A stretch of DNA of 51,534 nucleotides from contig NZ_RSAJ01000003.1 of NCBI RefSeq assembly GCF_003933965.1, positions 1 through 51,534 on the forward strand, given 5' to 3'. The notes under the pieces were generated by a model that did no database searches, was not told the origin of the DNA, and saw only the letters and a list, made by a program, of their open reading frames with translations. The DNA is from Streptomyces sp. RP5T. GTDB taxonomy: Bacteria; Actinomycetota; Actinomycetes; Streptomycetales; Streptomycetaceae. This document shows, one piece after another, positions 1-8,705 of the stretch. Each line of letters starts with the position of its first letter. The stretch's first letter is position 1. The translations under genes and the position numbers were made by a program.

Positions 1-61
1 CTCCTACGGTCGGCCGGTGGCTTTCCTCCCGGGCCTGGGCGGCCGGGTGGGGGGAGAGCTC

Positions 62-93
62 GTGCGGCACGGTTGTCAGGGACCGTGCCGCAC
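62..93. terminator. Rho-independent-type hairpin after the first MFS gene
   Basis: A perfect 12-bp stem (GTGCGGCACGGT at 62-73, its complement at 82-93) with an 8-nt loop lies just beyond the stop codon of the leftward MFS gene. There is no obvious T-tract, as is usual for high-GC actinomycete terminators. Nothing else is seen in bases 1-99. Confidence 0.7.
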
Positions 94-99
94 AAGCGG

Positions 100-1317
100 T
101 CAGTGGGGGTTGCCCGCCATCTCGTGCTCGGGGGTGCCGTCGGCCCCCGCGCTCTCGCCCCGACGGACGACGACCGGATCGGTGCGCAGGACGCGGGCGC
201 CGACGGCGGTAGTCACGCACAGCAGGGCCAGCAGGACGAAGGCGTGGTCGAGGGAGACGAGGTGGGTCAGCCAGCCGATCACGGCGGGGCCCGCGAGCAT
301 GCCGACGTAGCCGAGCCCGGCGACGCGGGAGACGTTGGCCCCGGCGGCGGAGGGGTCGGTGTGCCCGGCCGCGCTGAACAGCTGCGGGATACAGCCGGAC
401 AGGCCCAGGCCGAACAGCGCCCAGCCGGTGAACACGACCCACATCCACGGGGCGACGATCACCAGGGTGATGCCGACGGCGGCCACACTCGCGCCGTACC
501 GCAGGATCGCCACCGCACCGAAGCGCAGGACGAGACGGTCGGCGAGGAGCCGGCCCAGGGTCATGGCCGCGGCGAAGGTGCCGTACGCGAAGGCCGCGGT
601 CGTGGCCGACGCGCCCATGACGTCCTTCAGGTGCAGGGCGCTCCAGTCGTTGGCGGCACCCTCGCACAGCATGACCATCAGCGCCAGCCCGGCCAGCAGC
701 CAGACTCGGCCGGGGGTGCCGCGCCGCTCACCGGTCGCCGCCCGGCGGCCGGGCCTCCCGGCGGCGGGCAGCAGGGCGCGGGCCGAGGCCAGAGCCACGA
801 CTACGCCCGCGGCTCCCACGGCGGCCATGCTCAGCGCCGGGGTCAGGCCGGCGCCCGCCGCGCCGGCGCCGGCGAGTGCGGCGAGGACGCCGCCGACGGA
901 GAACGTGGCGTGGAAGCCGGACATCACGGGGCGGCCGTACGCCTTCTCCACGTGCACGGCGTGGGCGTTCATGCTGACGTCCAGGCAGCCGTTGCAGAAC
1001 CCGAAGACCAGCAGTGCGATGGCTAGGGTCCACGGGTCCTGGGCCAGACCGGGCAGGAACAGGGTCGCGCCGCACAGGACACCGCCCGTGGGCACCACGG
1101 TGCGGGTGCCGAGACGGTCGGTGAGGGGACCGGCCACCTGCATACCCGCGAAGGCCCCGACCCCGAGCACCACCAGCAGGCCGCCGAGCACGGCGTGGCT
1201 GATGCCGACGCGCTCCTCGATCGCGGGGATGTGCACCACCCAGGTGCCCGTCAAGGTGCCGCACAGGACGAAGTAGACGTAGGTCGCCACACGGGCGGCT
1301 CGCAGGGGACGTTCCAT
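100..1317 (-). CDS. MFS transporter, YbjJ-like
   Basis: A 405-aa polytopic membrane protein of the major facilitator superfamily, made almost entirely of hydrophobic helices. Its middle contains GCLDVSMNAHA followed by EKAYGRP and FSVGGVLAAL, a pattern I associate with YbjJ-type transporters. I chose the ATG at 1317 (MERPLRAARV); a start 45 bases upstream would place coding sequence over the palindrome at 1333-1349. The gene is divergent from a DeoR-family regulator, which suggests control by that protein and perhaps a sugar or sugar-derivative substrate. Substrate and transport direction cannot be read from the sequence. A paralogue of the same subfamily lies at 23051-24280. Confidence 0.85.
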   Translation of the reverse strand: MERPLRAARVATYVYFVLCGTLTGTWVVHIPAIEERVGISHAVLGGLLVVLGVGAFAGMQVAGPLTDRLGTRTVVPTGGVLCGATLFLPGLAQDPWTLAIALLVFGFCNGCLDVSMNAHAVHVEKAYGRPVMSGFHATFSVGGVLAALAGAGAAGAGLTPALSMAAVGAAGVVVALASARALLPAAGRPGRRAATGERRGTPGRVWLLAGLALMVMLCEGAANDWSALHLKDVMGASATTAAFAYGTFAAAMTLGRLLADRLVLRFGAVAILRYGASVAAVGITLVIVAPWMWVVFTGWALFGLGLSGCIPQLFSAAGHTDPSAAGANVSRVAGLGYVGMLAGPAVIGWLTHLVSLDHAFVLLALLCVTTAVGARVLRTDPVVVRRGESAGADGTPEHEMAGNPH

Positions 1318-1332
1318 GCCGTCCACCGTAAC

Positions 1333-1381
1333 GAACATTTTGCATGTTTTAAAGCCGGTCAAGTGAACACATTATTTGTTC
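1333..1381. promoter_or_regulatory. Two matching palindromes in the MFS/DeoR intergenic region (candidate DeoR operators)
   Basis: Two 17-bp imperfect palindromes of the form GAACA-N7-TGTT(T/C) occupy 1333-1349 (spacer TTTTGCA) and 1365-1381 (spacer CATTATT). Their centres are 32 bp apart, about three helical turns. The stretch is strikingly AT-rich for this genome and sits between the two divergent starts (1317 and 1408). The match to an autoregulating DeoR repressor that also controls the transporter is inference. Confidence 0.6.
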
Positions 1382-1407
1382 GTTTCGTCATGGTGTTCAA
1401 TCGCGGT

Positions 1408-2169
1408 ATGAGCTACGCAGACCGGCACGGGCTGATCGCGAAGGTCGTCCGGGACTCCGGAGGCGCCACGGTCCAGGAGCTGGCGGAACTGACCGGCGCC
1501 TCGGAGATGACCATCCGGCGCGACCTCGACACCCTCGCCGCCCAGGGCGTCCTCGAACGCGTCCGGGGCGGGGCGCGCACCCTCCTGCTGCGGGGCGAGG
1601 AGCCCCCCTTCGCGCTGCGCGCCCGTGACGCGGTCGAGGCCAAACGCCGGATCGCCGCCGAGATCTCCGCGCTCGTCGCCGACGGCGAGAGCGTCCTGCT
1701 GGACAGCGGCACCACCTGCCTGGAGGTCGCCCGCCTCCTGCGCGAGCGGCCGGTCACCGTGATGCCGCTGTCCCTGCAGGCGATCCACCTGCTCGCCGAG
1801 ACCCCGGGCCCGGCCACCCTGGTCGTGCCCGGCGGCCAGCCCCGCGCCGCCGAAGGAGCCCTCACCGGCCCCCTCACCCTGGCCTCCCTGGCTGCCTTGC
1901 GTTTCGACACCGCCGTCATCGGCTGCTGTGGGCTGAGCGCGGGCGACGGCCTGACCGCCTACGACCTCGACGACGCAGCGGTGAAGAAGGCAGGCATCGC
2001 CTCCGCCCGCCGTGTCGTCGCCGCCGCCGACGCCAGCAAGCTCGGCCACACCGCCTATGCCTGGGTCGGCCCCGCCGCCCAGGTGCAGACCCTCGTCACG
2101 GACACCACCGCGGCCGCCGCGGAGGTCACCGCGCTCGAAGCCGCCGGAATCGTCGTTCGTACCGTGTGA
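1408..2169 (+). CDS. DeoR/GlpR-family transcriptional regulator
   Basis: A 253-aa protein. An N-terminal winged helix (about residues 6-58) has the family pattern TVQELAELTGASEMTIRRDL. The C-terminal DeoR sensor domain contains LLDSGTTCLEVARLL, then IGCCGLSAGDGLTAYDLDDA and VVAAADASKLG, the motifs that normally bind phosphorylated sugars. The start is taken at the ATG at 1408 (MSYADRHG); an ATG six codons upstream (1390) is also possible. It is divergent from the MFS gene and probably represses it and itself through the palindromes at 1333-1381. Its 3' end lies only 16 bases from the convergent GMC oxidoreductase gene. Confidence 0.9.
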   Translation: MSYADRHGLIAKVVRDSGGATVQELAELTGASEMTIRRDLDTLAAQGVLERVRGGARTLLLRGEEPPFALRARDAVEAKRRIAAEISALVADGESVLLDSGTTCLEVARLLRERPVTVMPLSLQAIHLLAETPGPATLVVPGGQPRAAEGALTGPLTLASLAALRFDTAVIGCCGLSAGDGLTAYDLDDAAVKKAGIASARRVVAAADASKLGHTAYAWVGPAAQVQTLVTDTTAAAAEVTALEAAGIVVRTV

Positions 2170-2185
2170 CCGCACGCGCTCGGCC

Positions 2186-3766
2186 TCAGCCTGCGGACGC
2201 CCGGATGAACGCGGCAGCCCGCTCGCCGATCATCATGGCGGGGGCGTTGGTGTTCCCGGTGACCAGGGTCGGCATGATCGACGTGTCCGCCACACGGACG
2301 TTCTCCAGCCCGAGCACCCGCAGCTCGTGGTCCACGACCTTGCCCATCATGCAGGTGCCCGACGGGTGGTAGAAGGAGAACGACTGCGTGCGGATGAACT
2401 CGTCGATGTCCTGGTCGCAGTCCGACACGGGGGCGAGCCCTGCGTCGGCGGCCTCGCGCAGGTCCGACTGCAACAGGGACGTCAGCCGCTGCTCGCGGGC
2501 GATGCGCATGCACAGCCGGACACCCTCGCGCAGCCTCCGGCGGTCGTCGGGGTCGTCGAGGTAGTTGTGGAAGATGCGCGGCTTGGCATAGGGGTGGGAG
2601 TGCCGCAGCCGCACCGAGCCGCGGCTCGTGGGCCGGGCCACGTAGGGGCCGAACGACATCCCGGGTTCCAGCGGCGCGGCCAGGCCCTCGTCGCGGACGA
2701 TGCCCAGCGCCGCGTGCACCTGGATGTCCGGGGCGGGCACGTCGTCTCCGGAGCTGAAGAAGCCACCGGTCTCGTTCCACGCCATCGGGCCGGTGCCCTG
2801 CTCCCGCAGCAGCCGCTCCTCCGCGGAGGTGTCCGGCCCCAGGAGCGGCTCGGTGTCGCTGAAGAAGCTGATGAAGCACCCGGTGTGGTCCTGCATGTTC
2901 CGGCCGACGTCCGGCAGGTCGTGCAGCGGGGTGATCCCGCCCGCGGCCAGTTCGTCGGCCGGACCGACACCGGACTGGAGAAGCAGGTGGGGCGAGTTGT
3001 AGGCCCCGAGGGACAGCACGATCTCCCGGTCGGCGTGGATCGTCCGGACGGTCCCGAGGTGGTCGACCTCCAGGCCGGCGGCGCGTGAGCCGTCCAGGCG
3101 CAGCCGCAGCGCGGTCGTCGACGGGAGCACGGTGAGGTTCGGGCGCCCCGCGGCCGGCTCCAGGAAGGCGATCGCGCTGCTGCACCGCAGACCGTTCCGC
3201 TGGGTGACCTGGTGGTAGCCCACGCCCTCCTGCTCGGCCCCGTTGAAGTCCCCGTTGTACTTGTGGCCCGCGTCCTGGGCCGCCTCCACCCACGCCGTCA
3301 GCAGCGGGTGCACCGAGTTCGGGTTGCTGACGGTGAGGGGGCCGCCGACGCCGTGGAAGTCGTCGGCCCCACGCTCGTTGTCCTCCGACTTCTTGAAGAA
3401 CGGCAGGACGTCGTCGTACCCCCAGCCCGGGTTGCCGAGCCGCTCCCAGGTGTCGTAGTCGTAGCGGTGGCCGCGGACGTACAGCATCGTGTTCATCGAG
3501 CTGGTGCCGCCGATCGCCCGGCCCCGGGGCAGATAGGCGCGGCGCCCGCCGAGCCGCGGCTCGGGTTCCGTCTCGAAGTCCCAGTCGAACGCGGTCTTGA
3601 GCTGCTGCGAGAACAGGGCGGGGATCTCGAACAGGCGGCCCCTGGCGGGCGGTCCCGCCTCGATCAGCGCGACCGTGACCTCGGGATCCTCGGACAGCCG
3701 GGCCGCGACCGCACAGCCCGCCGATCCGGCCCCGACCACGACATAGTCGTACGATTCCCCGGACAT
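2186..3766 (-). CDS. GMC-family FAD oxidoreductase (choline dehydrogenase-like)
   Basis: A 526-aa flavoprotein. The N-terminal dinucleotide-binding motif is VVVGAGSAGCAVAARLSE. The GMC signature PRGRAIGGTSSMN is followed by MLYVRGHRYDYDTW. The C-terminal half ends with the catalytic His segment YHPSGTCMMG and the conserved Asn segment NTNAPAMMIGERAA. Such enzymes oxidise alcohols such as choline, polyols or aromatic alcohols, using oxygen or a quinone. Start at the ATG at 3766, preceded by a strong GGAGG; a longer frame to 3958 would overlap the divergent gene's promoter. No signal peptide, so cytoplasmic. It is divergent from a second, distantly related GMC enzyme. The true substrate is unknown. 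Confidence 0.88.
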   Translation of the reverse strand: MSGESYDYVVVGAGSAGCAVAARLSEDPEVTVALIEAGPPARGRLFEIPALFSQQLKTAFDWDFETEPEPRLGGRRAYLPRGRAIGGTSSMNTMLYVRGHRYDYDTWERLGNPGWGYDDVLPFFKKSEDNERGADDFHGVGGPLTVSNPNSVHPLLTAWVEAAQDAGHKYNGDFNGAEQEGVGYHQVTQRNGLRCSSAIAFLEPAAGRPNLTVLPSTTALRLRLDGSRAAGLEVDHLGTVRTIHADREIVLSLGAYNSPHLLLQSGVGPADELAAGGITPLHDLPDVGRNMQDHTGCFISFFSDTEPLLGPDTSAEERLLREQGTGPMAWNETGGFFSSGDDVPAPDIQVHAALGIVRDEGLAAPLEPGMSFGPYVARPTSRGSVRLRHSHPYAKPRIFHNYLDDPDDRRRLREGVRLCMRIAREQRLTSLLQSDLREAADAGLAPVSDCDQDIDEFIRTQSFSFYHPSGTCMMGKVVDHELRVLGLENVRVADTSIMPTLVTGNTNAPAMMIGERAAAFIRASAG

Positions 3767-3822
3767 TTCGCCTCCACATAGCTGGTTTCCGGAGAGGCTA
3801 GGGAGGCGGGGCATCTTCGGCC

Positions 3823-3873
3823 CATGCACGAAGTGAGCAATTCCGACGGCAGTCGTTACCCGTTCCGTGCATG
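3823..3873. promoter_or_regulatory. Inverted repeat between the divergent GMC genes
   Basis: Arms CATGCACG (3823-3830) and CGTGCATG (3866-3873) are perfect complements with centres about 43 bp apart, within the 172-bp divergent promoter region. The TGCAC/GTGCA half-sites resemble those of the inverted repeat upstream of the HisD-like gene (7173-7205), so the same regulator (perhaps the PucR protein) may act at both. That link is inference. Confidence 0.35.
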
Positions 3874-3938
3874 TGCTGCATCCGTGCCGCTGCTTAGGCT
3901 CTCTTCGAAATACCGTGGCAAAGAGGGGACCCCGACTC

Positions 3939-5522
3939 ATGTCCGACCCGGTCCGCAAGGATTACACGCCTCCGGAGCTTCGGCCCGAGGCCCTCGTCTC
4001 CGTCGGCACGGCCGAGGAGATCAGCACCGACGTCCTGGTCATCGGCTCCGGCATGGGCGGTTCCGCGCTGGCCTGGGCGCTGAAGGACTCCGGTCTCGAC
4101 GTGCTCGTGGCCGAGCGGGGCCATTTCCTTCCCCGTGAACCCGAGAACTCGCAGCCGGCCGAGATGTACATCAAAGGCCGGTACAAGAACGCCGGTTATT
4201 GGTACGACGGCAGCAACGGCAAGCCGTTCGCGCCGGGCGTCTATTACTGGGTGGGCGGCAACACCCGTTTCTACGGCGCGATGCTGCCCCGATTCCGGCG
4301 CAGCGACTTCACCGAGGTGGAACACCATGAGGGTGTCTCGCAGGCCTGGCCTTTCTCGTACGACGACCTGGAGCCCTTCTACACCGCCATGGAGGAACTG
4401 CTCCAGGTGCACGGGCAGACCGGCGAGGATCCGACCGAGCCACCCCGCTCCAAGCCGTACCCGTATCCGGCGCTCCAGCACGAACCGGAGATCGAGCGGT
4501 TCTCCAGGTCGCTGCGCAGGCAGGGCCTGCACCCGTTCCACACCCCGAACGCCCTGAACATCAGCACGCAGGCCGACCGTGCCGCCGTGACGGCCGCCGA
4601 CGGCTGTCCGGACGAGACCGGTATGAAGTCCGACGCCGAGAACCGGCTCCTGCTGCCCGCGCTGAGCGACGGCGTGAAGATCCTCACGGGTGCGGAGATC
4701 ACCCGTCTGATCACTTCGCCCGACGGCCGGAAGGTCGTCGCCGCCGAGGCCCGGCACGCGGGCCGGATCATCCGCATCAACGCCAAGTCCTTCGCCCTCG
4801 CCGGAGGTGCCGTCAACTCGGCCGCCCTGCTGCTGCGTTCGGGCGGCGACGCGCACCCCCAGGGGCTCGCCAACTCGTCGGGCCTGCTGGGCCGCAACTA
4901 CATGGTCCACAACAGCACGTTCTTCGTCGGGGTGAACCCGCTGCGGACCAACCCCACCAAGTGGCAGAAGACGCTGGGCCTGAACGACTTCTACGAGGCC
5001 GGACCGGGCACCCGCTTCCCGCTCGGCAACCTCCAGATGCTGGGCAAGCTCCAGGCGCCCATGCTGAAGCCGGCCCGTCCGTGGGCGCCGACCTGGGCCC
5101 TGAAGCTCATGGCTGCCCGCAGCCTCGACATCTACCTGACGACCGAGGACCTCCCGTCCCGGGACAACCGGGTCCGGGTGGACGGCGACCGCATCCTCAT
5201 CGACTGGACGCCGACCAACCTCGCGCCCCACCACGAACTCGTGCGCCGGGTGACCCGGGCGGTCCGCAAGGCCGGCTATCCGCTGATCTTCACCCAACGC
5301 ATGGGCATCGAGACCAACTCCCACATGTGCGGCACGGCCGTGGCGGGTCACGACCCGGCGGAGAGCGTCCTCGATCCCCTGTGCCGCAGCCATGACGTCG
5401 ACAACCTGTGGGTGACCGACTCGTCGTTCTTCCCGTCCTCTGCGGCACTCAACCCGGCCCTGACGATCGGGGCGAACGCCCTGCGGATCGCCCCTGCCCT
5501 GGCGAGGGCGACGAAGGGCTGA
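3939..5522 (+). CDS. GMC-family FAD oxidoreductase, second type
   Basis: A 527-aa flavoprotein. The Rossmann motif is VLVIGSGMGGSALAWAL near residue 31, later followed by YYWVGGNTRFYGAMLPRFR. The C-terminal active-site region has HMCGTAVAGHDP (His) and SSAALNPALTIGANALR (Asn). This arrangement is closer to gluconate- or pyranose-type GMC dehydrogenases than to choline dehydrogenases, so it is not a recent duplicate of the neighbour at 2186. Start at the ATG at 3939 behind AAGAGGGG. No signal peptide. Its 3' end is 27 bases from the convergent PucR gene. Substrate not predictable; role in the neighbouring catabolic block is inferred from position only. Confidence 0.85.
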   Translation: MSDPVRKDYTPPELRPEALVSVGTAEEISTDVLVIGSGMGGSALAWALKDSGLDVLVAERGHFLPREPENSQPAEMYIKGRYKNAGYWYDGSNGKPFAPGVYYWVGGNTRFYGAMLPRFRRSDFTEVEHHEGVSQAWPFSYDDLEPFYTAMEELLQVHGQTGEDPTEPPRSKPYPYPALQHEPEIERFSRSLRRQGLHPFHTPNALNISTQADRAAVTAADGCPDETGMKSDAENRLLLPALSDGVKILTGAEITRLITSPDGRKVVAAEARHAGRIIRINAKSFALAGGAVNSAALLLRSGGDAHPQGLANSSGLLGRNYMVHNSTFFVGVNPLRTNPTKWQKTLGLNDFYEAGPGTRFPLGNLQMLGKLQAPMLKPARPWAPTWALKLMAARSLDIYLTTEDLPSRDNRVRVDGDRILIDWTPTNLAPHHELVRRVTRAVRKAGYPLIFTQRMGIETNSHMCGTAVAGHDPAESVLDPLCRSHDVDNLWVTDSSFFPSSAALNPALTIGANALRIAPALARATKG

Positions 5523-5549
5523 CGGCACGGAGGTCGCACGTCCCGCGGG

Positions 5550-7157
5550 TCACGTCCGTCGCAGTGTCGGCTTGCGCAGCAGATCGTGGCCGCGGACGGC
5601 CAGTTGGAGTCGCTGCTGGTTGTTGACCTGGGTGAGGTCGAGGCCCAGGATCTCGGAGAGCTTGTCGAGGCGGTGGTAGAGGGTGCGCCGCTGGATGAAG
5701 AGTTCCTCCGCCGCCCGCGCCTTGTTGCCGCCGCAGTCGAGGAACGTGCGCAGGGTGGGCAGCAGGGGGTTCTTCGCCAGCGCGTCGTGCTCGAGGAGCG
5801 AACCGAGTTCGTCCTCGACGTACCGCCGGAGCTCGGGCCCCTCCGAGAGGGCGACGAGGAGGCGCAGAGCCCCCAGGTCGTCGAAGTGCCGTACCTCCGC
5901 GGTCGAGGCCGCCGCGGCGACGGACGCCGCGCTGCGGCTCTGGCGCAGGGCCAGCGGAAGGGCCGTCGGCTCCACGATCCGGCTGACGCCGGCCCGGGCC
6001 CCGTGCTCGGTCAGCAGCGTCCGCACCCGGTCCGCGTCCGTGCCGGTGAGCAGACCCACGACCGCCACGTCGAAGTCCCCGGTGTCGCCCACGACGGCGG
6101 GCCAGCCGGCGTCCTGCAGCAGACGGGCGAGGATGTGGTCCTTGACGGGCTCGTCGTCCCCCGCCCACGCCGTGACGACGATCAGGTCCCGTCCCCGCAG
6201 GTCCTGACCGAGCGCCAGGCCGAGGATCACGAACCGCTCTCCCGTGATGTCGCCGAGCAGCAGCCGGTTCAGCAGCGCCGTCTGGCGCTGGGAGGCGCGG
6301 GCGCCGCTCTCCCGCTCGCTCAGCAGCGAGATCGCGATGGCGGCGGCGGCCCGCTCCAGCGTGCGCAGTTCGGGCGGGCTCGGCCGCCGGCCGCCGTGCA
6401 GAAGGTGCAGCCAGCCCCATGACTCGCCCCGGAGCACCACGGGCTGGCGGGCGCAGGGCGCGACCTCGCGGAACGAGGCCGCCGGGGCGGTGGGCACCCC
6501 GGGATCCTGCGTCGCGAGCGAGGTGTGGCGTTCGTGGATCGCCCGGGAATGCGCGCTCCACTCGTCCACGATCCGGTCGGCCTCCGGCGTCGCGCCGCCG
6601 TACGCCAGCATCTGGTGAGCGACGTCCTCCAGCACCACGGGGTGCCCCGTGCGCCGGGCCAGCTCCCTGACCACGCCGACGTAGTCCTCGTCCGCCAGCA
6701 GCAGGTCCATGAACGCCTGGCTGGTGGCCTCCTCGGCGATCAGCTGCTGGACGCGCATCCCGACCAGCACCTCGTGGACCTGGGCCGAGGTCTCGACGAA
6801 GGGGATCTCGTCGGTCAGTCCCACCAGGGGCAGGCCGACCGCCTCCGCCTCCTCGATCACTGCCTCCGGCATGGTGTCGAACATGCGCCCGGCCAGTTCG
6901 ACGACGAGCACGGCCGCGTGGGCGTCCGCGAGTCGCCGGATGAAGGCCCGCTGCTCCAGCGAGGTCGCGCCCATGCCGAGGCCCGCCGTCAGCAGCATCT
7001 CCTGACCGGTGAGAAAGCGATGAATGTCCGGGATCTCCCCGGTGTGCACCCAGCGCACGGGACGGTCCAGATTCCTCTCCCCGGCGTACACACGCACGGT
7101 CGTGCGCCTGAACACCTCGAGCTCCAGGGCGGTACGGACCGTCAGGACTTCAGCCAT
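5550..7157 (-). CDS. PucR-family transcriptional regulator
   Basis: A 535-aa protein. The N-terminal PucR sensor domain (about residues 1-130) contains RPVRWVHTGEIPDIHRFL and GQEMLLTAGLGM. A GGDEF-like central region follows. The C-terminal PucR helix-turn-helix contains LRTFLDCGGNKARAAEELFI and RRTLYHRLDKLSEILG. PucR proteins typically sense a nitrogenous substrate or intermediate and activate an adjacent degradation operon. The gene is divergent from the HisD-like dehydrogenase operon, making it that operon's probable regulator. The upstream Shine-Dalgarno is modest (GAGG, 11 bases from the ATG). Confidence 0.9.
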   Translation of the reverse strand: MAEVLTVRTALELEVFRRTTVRVYAGERNLDRPVRWVHTGEIPDIHRFLTGQEMLLTAGLGMGATSLEQRAFIRRLADAHAAVLVVELAGRMFDTMPEAVIEEAEAVGLPLVGLTDEIPFVETSAQVHEVLVGMRVQQLIAEEATSQAFMDLLLADEDYVGVVRELARRTGHPVVLEDVAHQMLAYGGATPEADRIVDEWSAHSRAIHERHTSLATQDPGVPTAPAASFREVAPCARQPVVLRGESWGWLHLLHGGRRPSPPELRTLERAAAAIAISLLSERESGARASQRQTALLNRLLLGDITGERFVILGLALGQDLRGRDLIVVTAWAGDDEPVKDHILARLLQDAGWPAVVGDTGDFDVAVVGLLTGTDADRVRTLLTEHGARAGVSRIVEPTALPLALRQSRSAASVAAAASTAEVRHFDDLGALRLLVALSEGPELRRYVEDELGSLLEHDALAKNPLLPTLRTFLDCGGNKARAAEELFIQRRTLYHRLDKLSEILGLDLTQVNNQQRLQLAVRGHDLLRKPTLRRT

Positions 7158-7172
7158 GAGCCACTACCTCGG

Positions 7173-7205
7173 TGTGTGCAGGATCGACGGCCAATATTGC
7201 ACACA
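7173..7205. promoter_or_regulatory. Inverted repeat in the PucR/HisD-like intergenic region
   Basis: Perfect 8-bp arms TGTGTGCA (7173-7180) and TGCACACA (7198-7205) are separated by 17 bp containing the AT-rich CCAATAT. It lies between the divergent starts at 7157 and 7285 and is a good candidate for the PucR operator. Confidence 0.5.
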
Positions 7206-7284
7206 TCGTGCCTGTCGTCTCACCTCGTGTTTCCCCAGACTTCAGGGCAAGCCCGCAGGCACGACCCCGTGCAAGGAGTGCAGA

Positions 7285-8610
7285 GTGTCAGCCCAACACC
7301 AGACCATCAAGGCTCCTGTCGCCGTCAAGACGTCGCGGACCAGCCGTCCGGAAATCGTCGAGACCGTCGCGGACGTGATCGCCGATGTCCGGGCGAACGG
7401 CGACGCCGCCGTGCGCCGTTGGTCGCAGAAGTTCGACGACTGGAGCCCGGAGTCCTACCGGCTCGGCCCCGACCAGATCGCCTCTGTCGTCTCCTCGGTC
7501 TCCGAGACGGTCCTCGACGACCTCCGGTTCGTGCAGAAGCAGGTCCGCGGCTTCGCCCAGGCCCAGCGCGACTCCCTCACCGACTTCGAGGTGGAGACGC
7601 TGCCCGGAGTGTTCCTGGGCCAGCGCAACATCCCCATCGGCGCGGCCGGCGCCTATGTCCCCGGCGGCCGCTACCCCCTCACCGCGTCGGCCCACATGAC
7701 GGTCCTGACGGCGAAGGTCGCCGGTGTCGAGCGGGTCGCCGCGACGACCCCGCCCGACAGGGGTGCTCCGCCGCCCGTCAGCATCGCCGCGATGCACCTG
7801 GCCGGGGCCGACGAGATCTACGTCATGGGCGGTGTCCAGGCCGTGGCCGCCCTGGCGCTGGGCACCGAGACGATCGACGCCGTCGACATGCTCGCGGGGC
7901 CCGGCAACGCCTACGTGGCGGAGGCCAAGCGGCAGCTGTTCGGCGAGGTCGGCATCGACCTCTTCGCCGGACCGACGGAGGTACTGATCGTCGCCGACGG
8001 CACCGCGGACCCGTTCGTGGTGGCGACGGACCTGCTGTCCCAGGCCGAGCACGGACCCGACTCCCCGGCCGTCCTCATCACGACCTCCGAGGAGGTGGGC
8101 AGGCAGACCATCGCCTGGGTGGACAAGCTGCTGCCAGGCCTGTCCACCGGAGAGGTCGCCGGCCGTGCCTGGCGCGACCACGGCGAGGTGATCCTGGTCC
8201 CCACCCTGGACGCCGCCTACGCACTCGCCGACGAGTACGCCAGCGAGCACGTCCAGATCCTCACCGCCAAGCCCCGCGAGGCACTGCACCGCATGCGCAA
8301 CTACGGCGCCCTGTTCCTGGGCGACAAGACCTGCGTCGCGTACGGCGACAAGGTCATCGGCACCAACCACGTGCTGCCCACCCTGGGCGCGGCCCGCTAC
8401 ACGGGCGGCCTCTGGGTCGGCAAGTACCTGAAGACCGTGACCTACCAGGAGATCAGGGACCCCGCCTCCAGTGCCCGGCTCGGCGAGATCTGCGGCAGGG
8501 CCTCACGCATCGAGAACTTCGAGGGACACGCGCGCTCGGGAGACGTCCGTGCCGCGCGCTACGGATCGGCCCCGCTGGAGTGGACCGACCACACCTTCGA
8601 GCAGAGCTGA
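7285..8610 (+). CDS. Histidinol-dehydrogenase-fold NAD-dependent dehydrogenase of a catabolic operon
   Basis: A 441-aa HisD-family protein. All zinc and catalytic positions of histidinol dehydrogenase appear conserved: Gln253 and His256 (SQAEHGPDS), Glu321 and His322 (YASEHVQILT), Asp355 (YGDKVIGTNHVLPT) and His415 (EGHARSGDVR). The enzyme family oxidises a primary alcohol twice, to the acid, with NAD. No other his genes are nearby, and it is divergent from PucR and followed by a permease. A catabolic relative is therefore more likely than true HisD, in the manner of sulfopropanediol dehydrogenase HpsN. Start is the GTG at 7285, six bases after AAGGAG; ATG-initiated frames further upstream run through the promoter. 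Confidence 0.85.
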   Translation: MSAQHQTIKAPVAVKTSRTSRPEIVETVADVIADVRANGDAAVRRWSQKFDDWSPESYRLGPDQIASVVSSVSETVLDDLRFVQKQVRGFAQAQRDSLTDFEVETLPGVFLGQRNIPIGAAGAYVPGGRYPLTASAHMTVLTAKVAGVERVAATTPPDRGAPPPVSIAAMHLAGADEIYVMGGVQAVAALALGTETIDAVDMLAGPGNAYVAEAKRQLFGEVGIDLFAGPTEVLIVADGTADPFVVATDLLSQAEHGPDSPAVLITTSEEVGRQTIAWVDKLLPGLSTGEVAGRAWRDHGEVILVPTLDAAYALADEYASEHVQILTAKPREALHRMRNYGALFLGDKTCVAYGDKVIGTNHVLPTLGAARYTGGLWVGKYLKTVTYQEIRDPASSARLGEICGRASRIENFEGHARSGDVRAARYGSAPLEWTDHTFEQS

Positions 8611-8705
8611 TCCGCGGTGACGGATCGCGATTTATGCCGGCCCCGCGAAGCAGCCCGGCAGCCGTCCGACAAGGAGCACGTCCCCCTCGACCCACGGAGA
8701 TCGTC

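Noticed and set aside
3767..3958. 64-residue N-terminal extension of the first GMC enzyme
   Set aside because: It would overlap the divergent GMC promoter and start; a strong GGAGG precedes the ATG at 3766.
7285..8610. Biosynthetic histidinol dehydrogenase (hisD)
   Set aside because: No other histidine genes nearby; context is PucR, permease, ThuA and a TPP enzyme. Sequence alone cannot exclude it completely.
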